From Undaria pinnatifida (taxonomy: Eukaryota > Sar > Phaeophyceae > Laminariales > Alariaceae), in the NCBI GenBank assembly GCA_012845835.1, contig JABAKD010000005.1:5482155-5546154 (forward strand): a stretch of 64,000 nt of DNA. Reading direction: 5' to 3'. Positions 1-44,187 of this stretch are shown piece after piece; the first letter of the stretch is position 1, and the number at the start of each line of letters is the position of its first letter. The notes beneath the pieces were generated by a model, which did not search any database, was not told the origin of the DNA, and saw only the letters and a list, made by a program, of their open reading frames with translations. The translations under genes and the position numbers were made by a program.

Positions 1-132
1 AAAAAAATGGAAATTATCGCCCCAAAACTCGATGAAGACCCTCAGGACACTACGAACGACCCAAAGACGAAGACGCAAAACTCATAACTAAAAAAAAGTG
101 AGAACTATAGAAGAGCGGTGGTGGCTTGGAAG

Positions 133-2169
133 TCAACTGGCCACGGCCGCGCCTCGAGATTCGTCTACGTTACGTTGGATTCCCCGAGGAAACGCACTGG
201 CGATGTGAACTTGCAAGCACCAAGAGCCTCGTACGGCTCCCGTTGAAGTCGTGTAGCGCGCCGGGGAAAGAGGGAGTTTAATCGGTCTCGGGTCGTCCAG
301 AAAGCGGACCAGGTATACCTTGTCCTCGGTAGTGCTCGCGCTGATTTTTCCTAGCCACCATAAACCATCTTCTCCCTTGTACCAAAAGTGGGCTTCCTTA
401 GGGAGTACTGTGTCGTGGTAGCGACGGAGCCAATCGGTGCGGGGAACACAGGCGTAGCCCGGCGCTAGGAAACGTTCCCCGTTGTTGCGGGAGAGCTCAC
501 GCTGTGCCGCTCCGATCCGCATTCGGCGGTAAAGGCGGTTGGTTTGGCGGTGCTGGTCCGGGGTTCCGGCCCAATAACGCAAGATGTGGGAGCGGGAAAG
601 GTGAAGGTCCATTTCCCGCTCCCAGGACGGTTCGGAGAGTCCCGCCCAATGCGTCTTGTATAGCACCGCGATGACGCCACCTCGCCCCCGTACCGACTGA
701 TGACCAGTGATCTGCTCCACCTCCAGCCGTTGGAGGGGAGTCGAAACGTCGTCTTGAGTGACGTGGTACGGCGGGGACTTCTTGGAAAATTTGTTGAGCA
801 CATACTGTGTCAGCCCCGCCGGTAGGTATTTGGGCATGTCCCCGCTGTTGTGGGGGTTGGCACAGGGTTTGCAGCGCTCGATGGCCACACGCCGACGAGC
901 GTCCGAACCAGGCAGGTCGGAAGGGAGATCCAAATAAAGGAGGGTGCTCCCGAGCGGCGAGCCGTCTGGGGTCTCGGCGGCGGAGCAGGGACCGACGGCC
1001 AAGACCTTGTATGGGCCCGTCCAGTTAAGCGCGAGTTTGGCCTTGAGTACCTTGGCGTCGGTATTCGCCTTCACACCGTGGCGGATGGTAGAGGCAGAAT
1101 TGTATACTCATGCCCAACCGCCCACAGTGAAGTTAGGTGCTGGACGCAGCGCGTTGGCGAGGGCGGAGTTTCTGCGGTTAACGCGGGAAACGGTGAGGGC
1201 GTGGTGTGCGCGGACAATGTCGTTCGCGCGTTTTTGCCGGTCGGTGGCCAAATCGCAATAGGCCAGGTGGTCACGGACCAGACTCTGGTGTCCCACGACA
1301 CCTGTGCGGTCGAAAATCGTCAGGGGGAGCCGTGGGAGTCTGCCCATATAGACCTCGTTGGGCGCCAAACCCGTCGCCGCGCTGACAGAGTTGTTGTAAG
1401 CGAATTCTACGTGGGGCAGATGCAAGTCCCAGTCGTCTTGTCGCTCGTTGACGACCATAGCCAGCATTTGTGCCATAGTGTGATTCACCCGCTCAACGCC
1501 CCCGTTACAGTTTGGATGATATGAGCTTGTTGTAAGCTTGTGTACACCTAACAGCTGATATACAGCTTGTGAAAGCTTGGAGCAGAACTGTAGCCCGTTG
1601 TCCGAGAGTATGGTGCGCGGGCACCCCCACAAGGGGATGTATTGGTTCACCAGGATATTGGCTGTACCTTCCGCGGTGAACTCAGCGGCAGTGACGGGGA
1701 ACATGTCCGCCCGACGACTGAAGCGATCGGTGAACAGCAGGATGTAGGTGTTGACTCGTGGTGTGACCGGAAGGGGGCCGAAGTAGTCAACACTGACGGC
1801 GATACCTGGACCTTCCGGCAGAGGCATTGTTATGATGGGCCAGCGGACAGTCAGCCGTGGGGTTTTACGCGCTTGGCACTTCAAGCAGTGGCGAAGCCAC
1901 CACCGGGTACACACACTCATGCCAATCCACCAATAAAAACGCTCCAGCATGCGCAACGTGCGCGTGGTGCCAAGGTGGCAGGAGGCCGTCGAGTGGCAAG
2001 CTTGCATGATCCAAGGGCGCATGAGCAGGGGAACGTAGATGCGAACTGGCTCGTCGTTTAGCAAGCAAGCAGCTCGCCCCACAGAGTTCGGTTTGTCAGA
2101 GCTTGTTGGCGGGAGTGTCGGGTTACGGACGAGTAGGACGAAAAAAAAACTCTCGAATCGAACTTGCAA
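133..2169 (-). pseudogene. Ty3/gypsy retrotransposon integrase with chromodomain-like tail, broken
   Basis: Integrase end of a Pol polyprotein, which inserts the retrotransposon cDNA into DNA. Reading from 2169 downwards: an HHCC zinc-binding module (HxxxxxH spacing in ACHSTASCHLG, then HCLKCQ), and a DDE core with D in SVDYFGPL, D in ILSDNGLQF and E in NGGVERVNH. These are followed by a GPY/F-like module (WTGPYKVL) and a chromodomain-like stretch with HWAGLSEPSWE near 400-470. One reading frame covers the whole region but is cut by a TGA at 1108-1110, where the surrounding frame suggests the codon was once sense. Reverse transcriptase and RNase H are not recognisable upstream, so the copy is 5' truncated or too decayed. 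Orientation agrees with the LTR at 3401-3669. Family assignment is confident; activity is excluded by the break. Confidence 0.88.
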
Positions 2170-3384
2170 GGAGCACTCGCACAGCAGTGGAGGGTATCAG
2201 AGCTGCGGTGCTGTAACTGTGCACAGGGTCGAGCTATGTGGTGGATGGGCAGGAGCAAAGTAGGCGGCTTGGCTGCTGTACAGTGACTTCTGCAGCAGAG
2301 AATCCGGCGGTATATGGCAGGCATTGACAGCGAGCCCATTATGCTGCACTGTAGTTGGTACCTCTGCAAAAATGGCGGTGGTTGAAGCTACGCGACGCAC
2401 AGCAGTAGTGGAACGCTGTTGATCGAGAAAGATCGGAGAGGGGCCCGAGGTGCGTCAAATTCGTAGCAGTAATAATTTCGGCAGAAAGGGAGCAGCTGTT
2501 TGTTCGACGCACAAGACGGATCGACGTATGTACTGAAACCCATACGATAACGCGTGTACTGGAAAATTCGCCAAACGAAAAAGCTCAAACATTCCACGAG
2601 CACCGCCTGTTCTTTCCCAGGTAGGATCACAAGGAAGGAGCCCCGACATGAGCTCCTAGAGCACGGTGCCCGTAGTCCAAGGGGGTCCCGCAAAGGGCGG
2701 TCTGGCTCCGACAGCAAAGGTGTATGCTGGTCGATGGGCTCTCTCAGCAAGCGAAGTCCCCGTCGAAGGTCATTCGAAGGGTTGATTCCAGTATACGTGT
2801 CCGTGGCGTGTCGTGCATATGCCTCAGAGCCCCAAAGCGCAAAAAAAAGTACAAGTCGATGGCCGATCTTGGGGCTTGTGCTGGCAACTCGCGGAGATGT
2901 GCTGTGCAACATGCTGGCAGAGCGCGGAGCAAACAAGTCTGATGGGTGGGGCTCGGGCAGTTCCACTGCGGAGTGGTCTATGACCAGCTGGCGGTGAACT
3001 GATGCAACCAAAGGCCGGGACGAGGAGTGTGCTCCGAAGAGCAGTGTCGTCCGCACGTACTCGGAAGGTGTCCTCTGTGTGGTGCGTGCCCAGCAACTAA
3101 CAGGAGGGACCAAAATTCGAGACGAGGAGTGTGCTCCGCAGAGCAGTGTCGTCCGCACTTACTTGGAAGGTGTCGTCCGTGTGGTACGTGCCCGGCGACC
3201 AACAGGAGGGGCCCCTGCCATCTCACTGCTGTTGTGGTCGCCGTTGTAGGAGGAAGGGCGCTCCCTCCATTGAGAAGCCACCCGAGAAGAAACAGGGGTT
3301 GTGGGCTCGATGGAAAGCAAAAGCAAAATCGCTACAAAAACAAATCGGAGAGATTGGAAGAACGCTGCCACAATAGCATATCAA
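2170..3384 (-). other. Decayed internal region between LTR and integrase
   Basis: This stretch lies between the integrase remnant and the LTR of the same orientation, where gag, protease, RT and RNase H would be expected. A 256-codon open frame at 3158-2388 (minus) contains a patch (GFSTYVD) that weakly recalls the RNase H region preceding integrase in Ty3/gypsy elements, but I cannot align the rest. No RT YxDD box is visible. The tandem duplication at 3013-3211 lies inside. At 1.2 kb it is far too short for a complete Gag-Pol. Confidence 0.4.
3013..3211. repeat. Two-copy tandem duplication, about 106-bp period
   Basis: The segments starting with GGGACGAGGAGTGTGCTCCG near 3018 and GACGAGGAGTGTGCTCCGC near 3121 are near-identical and both run to a shared CAACAGGAGGG-type end near 3109 and 3211. 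The copies differ at scattered positions, so the duplication is not recent. It accounts for the repeated ARTTLLxGAHSSSR-like peptide in the minus-strand open frame there. Confidence 0.8.
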
Positions 3385-3400
3385 GGCCGTCGACGCCACA
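3385..3400 (-). other. Candidate primer-binding site (PBS)
   Basis: Read on the minus strand, the bases directly after the LTR are TG followed by TGGCGTCGACGGCC. A PBS is complementary to a tRNA 3' end, so it should begin TGG. This one does, two bases after the LTR end, which is the usual spacing. The implied tRNA 3' end would be GGCCGTCGACGCCA. I did not identify which tRNA that is. Confidence 0.5.
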
Positions 3401-3669
3401 TGTTGAATTAAAGGTGGGGGACACAGAGTGCCCCCTGCAGGTCTGCCAATTGAGCAGGTCCTCGGAGAGTACTTACTTTCGTTCCTTCGTAGAGATGTAG
3501 CTTTATTCGTTTCCACCAGAGCCCGGGATAGCTTCTGAGATCGGAGGCACGTGCCTCCGATCTACTTCCTAACTCTCCCGAATATAAAACGCCAACCTTA
3601 TCATACGAAACCCATCCAAATGATCTCAAATTCGGATACCTACAGGCCTTTCGAGGCCGTATCTTAACA
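3401..3669 (-). mobile_element. LTR (269 bp) of the Ty3/gypsy-like element
   Basis: The segment is bounded by TGTT and AACA, the standard LTR termini. Read on the minus strand it contains a TATA-like TTTTATATTC and an AATAAA signal downstream of it, in the order promoter then polyadenylation, matching the direction of the integrase remnant. A 22-bp dyad around CGGAGGCACGTGCCTCCG (near 3543-3560) is also present. A diverged relative in the same orientation lies at about 39385-39662. No clear target-site duplication is seen, as expected if the other LTR lies outside the window. Call is an inference from termini, signals and position. Confidence 0.65.
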
Positions 3670-3881
3670 TTGGCTAAAACGTGCTACCATATCTGTCGTA
3701 TTACTAGAACACGTCTTTGCCGACTTGAGTCGAGCGAGCGGCACACATATTTGCCGACTTGAATTGGGCGAGCGGAGCGACCTCCCGGCCGAAGGGGGCC
3801 CGGCCAAAAACGAGGAAAAAATAATGCATGACGCATTAAACGCCCCTCCTGCAACAAGCGATGAGGAATGAGAGGGTATTG
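3670..3881. other. Non-coding spacer with short direct repeat
   Basis: No gene is seen. The motif GCCGACTTGA occurs twice (about 3720 and 3754), each followed by a GAGCGAGCGG/GGGCGAGCGG-type run. Next to it is a GC-rich dyad, CCCGGCCGAAGGGGGCCCGGCC, near 3784-3806. Confidence 0.4.
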
Positions 3882-4093
3882 TTAGTCCGTTTGACCACTT
3901 GCAAAAGATTTTACCCAGACTATCAATAGAAGCCTTATAACATTCTTCCCCTCTGAAACGGCGAGATAGCAAGTCGGCCGGATATACGGGCGGACCTGTC
4001 TATATCCAAGCGGTTTCATTCCCTGGGTATACCGGAGAGAGCATTGTTCAAGTTCGACACGGGATGAATCGTGAACGTTTATTATTCGTGGAT

Positions 4094-5457
4094 GAGCAAT
4101 GGCCGAAATCGGGTACACCCGATCGACCGATAGCCGTTATCGTGTACCCCTTGAACACACAGTCCCACAACGACTCAGGACGAAATCTCATTGGTCGAAA
4201 CCACACCGCACCTGAACGCAGCCGCATGTCCATCGGGTGCACCCGATTATGGCTGAACAAGTCCTCGAAATGTACCCGACTCGCATACAAGCCACTCGAT
4301 TATGGCCGGACTACTCGACCACCAGCCCACACGCACACACGCACGCGCCGCGGGCGCGAACTCGCGCCACGTCACGAGGCGGGGCATTGTTTGTTCTTTC
4401 ATCTCGGAGCTCTTTTTCCGGAGCTCTTTTTGTGAACCATGAAGTCGCAGTTAGCACCCCTACACACAAAGCACATAGGCGCATCTATGCAGACGCTTAG
4501 ACATAGATCACAGACTACCTGGGCACGGACACGGCACGAGAAGGGCTAATGATTCAGCTCCTCCTTTCCAAATGGCACAGGGAGATATGTTCGTGGCGTG
4601 GTGGGCCCGAGAAATGTATTGCCGCCACCTATCACATCACAACACCAACCAACGACAGCCGAGTACACACAAAATTGGCAACACAACTCAACATGTGCAC
4701 GAATATACATGAGAACTCCACACAGAACATGAAGCACTGCTGTGTACAGGACTGCTGGATTTTGGCCATTCATTGCAAAACAAATTCCCATGTAAGAGAG
4801 GTACAATCACGACCCACAGAGCTTTTCCTGGAAACGGCGTCCCTGCAGGGCACCTCTTAGCGAGACCTAGGAAATCATTTGATTCAAATCATTTGATCAA
4901 ATCATTTCTCGGGGTGTGATGTGACAGGTGGCGGCAATACATTCCTCGGGCCCACCACGCCACGAACATATCTCCCTGTGCCATTTGGAAAGGAGGATCT
5001 GAATCATTAGCCCTTCTCGTGCCGTGTCCGTGCCCAGGTAGTCTGTGATCTATGTCCAAACCGTCTGCATAGGTGCGCCTACGTGCCTTGTGTGTAGGGG
5101 TGCTAACTGCGGCTTCCATAAAAAAGAGCTCCGGAAAAAGAGCTCCGAGATGAAAGAACAAACAATGCCCCGCCTCGCGACGTGGCGCGAGTTCGCGCCC
5201 GCGGCGCGTGCGTGTGTGCGTGTGGGCTGGTGGTCGAGTAGTCCGGCCATAATCGGTTGGCTTGTATGCGAGTCGGGTACATTTCGTGGACTTGTTCAGC
5301 CATAATCGGGCGCACCCGATGGACATGCGGCTGCGTTCGGGTGCGGTGTGGTTTCGACCAATGAGGTGTCGTCCTGAGTTGTTGTGGGACTGTGCGTTCA
5401 AGGGGTACGCGATAACGGCTATCGGTCGATCGGGTGTACCCGATTTCGGCCGTTGCT
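4094..5457. mobile_element. Foldback element with about 550-bp inverted arms
   Basis: Bases 4094-4643 are the inverted complement of 4911-5457, with few mismatches and small indels, around a spacer of about 267 bp. Termini are AGCAATGGCCGAAATCGGG on the left and CCCGATTTCGGCCGTTGCT on the right. The short motif TGGATG lies on both sides (4086-4091 and 5462-5468), a likely target-site duplication, with a few extra bases on the right. The spacer has nested ATTTGATTCAAATCATTTGAT dyads near 4875-4910. No transposase is encoded. The long open frames in both arms mirror one another and are not genes. It resembles foldback or long-TIR non-autonomous DNA transposons. Confidence 0.8.
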
Positions 5458-5463
5458 CTTCAT

Positions 5464-5520
5464 GGATGGTGGGATTCGAACCCACGACTCAAAAACCCAT
5501 GGGCCTGCCGACGACGCCAT
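5464..5520 (-). other. tRNA-like head with A and B boxes
   Basis: On the minus strand, TGGCGTCGTCGG (5519-5508) matches the A box TGGCnnAGTnGG except at one position, and GGGTTCGAATCCC (5483-5471) is a textbook B box and T-arm stem. The sequence ends CACCATCC, but no matching 5' acceptor strand is found, so it is not a functional tRNA. It is best read as the pol III promoter of a SINE-like repeat. Related heads are at 22652-22715 (plus) and 26658-26680 (minus, partial). Confidence 0.55.
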
Positions 5521-5734
5521 TTTTTAAGTAAGTAGAGGGTATTAGTCCGTTTGACCGCTTGCAAAAGGTTAACCAATAGCCTAGACTACTACCCAAACTA
5601 AGCCTTATAACACCAGTATGAAAACCCAACGAGTCGGAGAGTCGGAACCTCAGGGAAACCACGAGTTATTTGTCTGACTGCTACGTACTGTAGAAACGTA
5701 GTTTGTGACTTAAGTCGTGCCCACCCGTGCTTTT

Positions 5735-6240
5735 CCGAACCCCCCCCCCCCCTCTCTCCTCACCGGTTGTACGATTTACAGGATATATCTGATAAACTGA
5801 TGCGTTCCTCCCACAACCGTCAGATTTGTCCCCTTTACGGGTTTATATCTGCTGCACAGATTGAGTTGTCCCCTCCTCTACTACCCCCTCCCACGGCCCC
5901 CACGCCTTAAAAAATGTCCGCCCTCCCCTCACCGGTTGTACCACTTACAGGGTATACTTGATAAACTGATGCAATTTTCCTTCCACAGCTGTCAGATTAT
6001 TGTCCCTCTCAGAAACGGGTTTAATAGTTTCCGCGCACAGATTGATTAACATCAATCACCCTGTTGACCCTGGGACAAGCTACATTGTAGCTCCAAGGGG
6101 AGTCGCCGACCTACATCCTTAACGAGGACAGACACCCAGTAATACGCGCGATCGAAGTATCACACACAGCTTGCAAAGATGAGTTTTGACGGAATCTTCG
6201 GCGATCTCATAGCTGGAGTGAATTTTTATTTTTATTAGTC
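5735..6240 (-). repeat. Dispersed repeat R4, minus orientation, with duplicated start
   Basis: The R4 family is recognised by GTCCCCCTCAGAAACGGG, TTTCCGCGCACAGA, GGGGAGTCGCCGACCTA, ATACGCGCGATCGGAGTATCA and ATGAGTTTCGACGAAATC in this order. Here the full set is present from about 5933 to 6235. The leading part (CACCGGTTGTAC to TGATAAACTGATGC) also occurs separately at 5760-5850, so the start is duplicated. A poly-C tract lies at 5741-5752. Other copies: 9316-9645, 12636-12800, 36734-37192 (palindrome), 37725-38032, 49030-49278, 54083-54296, 60742-61074. No coding potential is assigned. Confidence 0.75.
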
Positions 6241-7065
6241 TATATATACATGGCTTTGAGATGGCCTACTGCAAGTCGCCGACTAGGGCGGGGGTTGCAT
6301 AGTACCCCGAACAAAAAATATAGTTAGTGCTATGTATGAGGCGTATATCGCCAACACGAGCGGTGGCCGACTGTTATAAGGCTTTTAGTTTAACACGACG
6401 CCGTCATCGCCAATTTTCGGCGTCAATTTTCCCTGTACTATAATCAAGTCTCAAAGGGGATAATAGCTATAGATTCTACGTGGCTCTCAGATCACGGTTT
6501 CCCTCGACCTTCCTTTGTCGCTTCTGCCGCGGCTCGGGAGTTTCTTGTGGTGTCTTTAGAGCTGGATTTAGGTATGTGTTTTGCCTCCCAACCACATTCT
6601 CAAATAAAAAGATGTGGACCTAAAAAGTTAATGTTTAGCGGATATACAGCACAGCAGTACCCCTGGTAGGTTTTCATCCGACCTGGTGCTGGTGCTTGGA
6701 CCCAAACTGCAGCTATAGTCTATGTTGTACAATACACGTCTAATAAGAAACAAGTTATTATCAATACCAGGCCGGTACACTATAGAACCGTTGTACTAAA
6801 GTTACAAGTGTAAACAATAAATAAAGTGCGCACACCATTTCCCCGAGAAGAGGAAATCCAGCCTGAGCCAGTAATGTAGTGTAATCTCCTGTTTCTTGTT
6901 GGGAGCGGGCTTCCTTAAATGAGAATTTCTGCCCTGGCCAGTAATCCTGTTGTCCGTGGTATTTTTCTGTGTGTGTGCTGTACTGTATGTAGTAGTCTAC
7001 GCATCCACACGGTCGTTAACTCACTCTGCCAGCGCTCTGCCTCCCGCTCAAGCCGTGGATACCCC
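6241..7065. other. Non-coding region upstream of the ankyrin-repeat gene
   Basis: About 800 bp without a supported gene or known repeat. It should hold the promoter and 5' leader of the gene whose first coding exon is proposed at 7066. I see no convincing TATA box at a fixed distance. Short open frames here have no features of a protein. Confidence 0.35.
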
Positions 7066-41015
<33,950 letters not shown>

Positions 41016-41547
41016 AAATGTTTTCGAGGGATCCGGGCATCGACCAAGAGGAAGAGGGGCCTGTCGCAGATCCAAAACCCTATGGGACCTGTGTCCATTA
41101 CTGAGCAGAAACAATTTTTCAACAGGAGGAGCCAACAAGATTAGTGTATTTAATTGTACTATATATAGTGTACTATACCCCCTTTTCCTTTCCGGGGCAC
41201 CAAAAACAAGTGATACCGTGATGGCATATTGCAGCGAAAAAATGAAGAAGCACAACTACTCGGTCAAAAGGCTTCGGCCCAAATTCCGCGCGTCGCGCGT
41301 CCCCACAGACTTGTCTTTAGTTTATTAATTGCAAACGTATTGGGTAGCTTTTGCTGCTGTTGATCCCCAGCCGCTATAAACAAAAATTACCCTGCGAGGG
41401 GTCCCCTCATATCCCCACGATCCCTACGATACAATGTACGACCGGCGTACAGTGTACCTCTTTCAAGTTGGGTGGAAACGTTTCGTGCTGCCAAGTCTAT
41501 TGAAGGCGCCCTCGAAGGCTTGACTACGCTCTTATCAAATTGCGTGC

Positions 41548-41830
41548 GCATCGGGAGATTGCGGGCCCCAAGTGTCCGCCATCTTATTCAGCTGCCTGCA
41601 GATCTGGTCAGGAGGGAGGGGGGCTGGTGAGGGTCGGAGGAGCAAGGGAGAGCTTAATGAATATTTATACCAGAAAGATATATATATACTAGGGCCTAAA
41701 CAAAGAGGGGGCGTTCGTTCTGTCGAACCCAAAAAATTAACCGGGGACAATGCTACGAAAAGGGTATTGTGGCAGTTTTTGGTGTAAACGGTTCTGGCTG
41801 GTACAGGGCTATTGTTATGCCACTGGTTAT
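41548..41830 (-). pseudogene. Inverted decayed copy of exon 8 with flanking intron
   Basis: On the minus strand: AACCGTTTACACCAAAAACTG, a spacer, CCCTCCCTCCTGACCAG, then ATCTGCAGGCAGCTGAATAAG and GACACTTGGGGCCCGCAATC. This matches 23290-23530 in the intron and exon 8 of the ankyrin-like gene, in order, over about 250 bp. One indel breaks the frame and the second half of the exon is missing. It lies 0.5 kb beyond the end of that gene. Confidence 0.75.
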
Positions 41831-42419
41831 GCCACTGGTGTTACGAGCCGAGGAAGCGCCCTTCGACATGTTAGAATACAATCGGTGTCATACGTTAACT
41901 TTAGTTGGAAGTCTACTGTAGTGTAGGGCGCGGGATCGTTCAACGGGTTGCATTTTATTCAGGTTTTCCCAAGCGTCAGGATGGCGTTCGATCGCGTTTC
42001 TCAAGTGAGAGGAGCCATATTAAACTTTGGTGTCTGCACCTCGCTGCAGTAGCTCGCGTCCCAAGTCATACGCAGACGTACGATGCACTGTCTCGAGGGT
42101 GCCTGCTAGCGGGGGGGAGCTTGCGTGCGCGTTACGGACGACAAACAACAGACACACGTATTTGAGACACAACCGGGACTGTTTAGCCGAGCGCGATCGT
42201 GCGTTCGCCGCAAACGAGGACCATAAGACACTAAGTTGATACACGGTCTACAGGGGGCAAGAACGGGAGTATGGTGCGGTGTACCAGGTAAATAATGTGC
42301 ACGCGTTTCATCGAGGTGGTTTAAATATTGTGCTATCAGATGAGAGAGAAAGAAAAAAAATAGGGAATGGACGGAGGAGGTAAAAAGTAGGGGGGGAAGT
42401 ACCACAAGTCATTGTCCCG

Positions 42420-42437
42420 GCCGGGGGGGGGGGGGTC
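42420..42437. repeat. Poly-G tract
   Basis: A run of 13 G after CCGGCC. Simple sequence. The regions around it (41830-43000) show no supported gene. Confidence 0.8.
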
Positions 42438-43017
42438 AGAGTTTTTGAGCGTGTGCTATGTTTTCGTGCAGTTAGTCATATGAACGGTCACATGAAGGGT
42501 GTCTTTGGGGGGAAATGTTTTGAGAGTTACACAAGGCGTTATGCCAACAGGGGTGGCGGGAGAATTCATACAACGTGCATTGTTTTCGCGCATTACTGTA
42601 CATTAAATGGACTCCAAAAGGCATATATATATTCGAGGTCAGTGTTTTCGGTCATCGCCTTTTTGTCTTGATGATATATATCATGCCTTTGTCGTCAGCG
42701 AAGATCATTCATCTGGGCAAAATGCTGCCGCACAGGAGCTGCAGGCCTTAGCATCACGTACTATGGGGTCACCTGGTAAACTACTACTTTTACATTGGTT
42801 CGTGCAACGAAACCTGACAACGTGAAAGTTTCGGGTCTCGAAGTTTGGGATTTGACGTTGATCTTGTATTACGCTTGGCCCGCTGTCGTTAGATAGGACC
42901 GATCACAGGCAACATAAATATAATAAACTTCATTCGGAAAGCATCAACCCCGCGGGGGGGGAGGGGGCTCCTATCTGGGGCTCTAACGGTTTAGCCCACA
43001 GCAGAAGTCACAGCAGA

Positions 43018-43385
43018 TGCGTGATACGATAGAGATAGCACTTGTTGGCTGACGCACTCTCTCAATGACGGGGAATCCTAAAAAAAAACCGTCGGCGTTT
43101 CAGTTCTTTTGTCGCAAAATGTTTTCTCTTTTAAATTTTTTGTATACATCGGCCATGAGTTTATTCACCGAGTCGCGAGCACTTTCAGCTTTGCTCGAAA
43201 ACGGTTTTTTAGGGTGAGGTATTACTAGAGCTCCTTAACCCTTTAAGAGCCCCCTAAACCCCTCCCTATACTGACTCCAAGTAAATTCGTCGCCAAAAAC
43301 GGGTTTCCAGTTGGAAAGACGTTAAGGGAGGAGCCTCGGAAAAAAAAAGGGTGCGCACAATACCGTGGAGCATGTGCCCGCAGTG
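43018..43385 (+). mobile_element. MITE-like family A copy
   Basis: GCGTGATACGATAGAGATAGC to GTGCGCACAATACCGTGGAGC, with CATCGGCCATGAGTTTATTC and AGGGTGAGGTATTACTAGAGC. A stretch near 43255-43310 is additional. Confidence 0.65.
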
Positions 43386-43760
43386 CTACGATCGGAGTTG
43401 CGTTTTTAGTTGCCAAATTATTTATGTAAGGCGTGACTTCTTGACTGGAGCAGCTTCCCTGAGATCGCGGGAATGGCAAACTCCACTGTAGTTTGAATCA
43501 TTGCAGTAATGTGGAAAAGGGCATCGACCTCGGGCCATCGTCCTTTTTCGTTCGTCGAGTGTACTTTACATGTTTCTGAAACGTCACATTTGCGGTGGGT
43601 TTAAAGAGCTCCTCGAGTCAATAGTCTAGTGACCCTAGGAAAGGTAGGGGCATCCTTCGTTACCGCGCCGGTGAGCCGTCCTCGACACTACAAAACCACA
43701 GCAACAGTAGCAGAGCCACATGATATTGATTGCAGCTCCGGTGCAAGGTGCAGTTCGAAC

Positions 43761-44036
43761 CGTGCTACGATAGAGGTAGCGTTCTGGGGCAAATCGCTTT
43801 GTCCCTCTGCACGACGGGGCTCCTTGACCCCTAACTCGTGGGAATATCGTTCGTGTATTTCGCGACCGGAACGGAATGTATGCCCACAGTTTGGCCCACG
43901 GGATGGTTTGTACACCTGTTCATTTTTCTCACAACATAGGTTTTAGGGTTCGGTGTGCAGAGCTCCTCACAGGTGAGGAGTGTCCCAGAAAAAAATCGCT
44001 GGACACCTCTCTCTCTCTCTACCGTAGTGTGTGTCT
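43761..44036 (+). mobile_element. MITE-like family A, near-complete copy
   Basis: CGTGCTACGATAGAGGTAGCG to GGACACCTCTCTCTCTCTCT, then ACCGTAGTGTG. Internal ACGACGGGGCTCCTTGACCCC. A (CT)n run has expanded inside the 3' end. Confidence 0.7.
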
Positions 44037-44046
44037 TGTCCGTCAT

Positions 44047-44187
44047 TAGCTTTGGGTGGCGGAATTTGTACATCTGCATTAAGCGCAATAAACTCAAGAT
44101 ATTATTCAGGGGCAAGAAGGAGATTAACCTGGCCCCGAAGGCAAAGGCGTCCCTGACCACCGAAGAACGAGTGGCGGACACATAGTC
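44047..44187 (+). CDS. Possible orphan terminal exon
   Basis: Acceptor GTCCGTCATTAG|C, entering phase 2, opens a frame FGWRNLYICIKRNKLKI to EERVADT and TAG. The ending resembles the EEKKVADV ending of exon 15 of the ankyrin-like gene, so it may be a duplicated or alternative last exon. No upstream exon in the right phase was found nearby. Low confidence. Confidence 0.25.

Larger units (their letters stand above)
3882..5620 (-). mobile_element. tRNA-derived SINE-like repeat (R5), split by a foldback insertion
   Basis: Two parts of one repeat flank the element at 4094-5457. The part 3882-4090 is the reverse complement of 22715-22900, and the part 5460-5620 is the reverse complement of 22570-22715. 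In the intact copy at 22570-22955 these parts are contiguous. The part at 5464-5520 carries pol III-type A and B boxes. R5 copies share the tracts GTTATAAGGCTT and TTGCAAGTGGTCAAACGGAC. A third, partial copy is at 26650-26762. Not coding. Confidence 0.7.

Noticed and set aside
2388-3158. 256-codon minus-strand open frame as a gene
   Set aside because: It lies in the decayed retrotransposon interior and spans a tandem duplication. Only a weak RNase H-like patch is seen.
4064-5485. Open frames of up to 198 codons in both arms of the foldback element
   Set aside because: The two arms encode mirror versions of the same sequence, and its composition is not protein-like.
5464-5520. Functional tRNA gene
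   Set aside because: A and B boxes are present but the acceptor stem does not pair and the A-to-B spacing is long. It belongs to a dispersed repeat.
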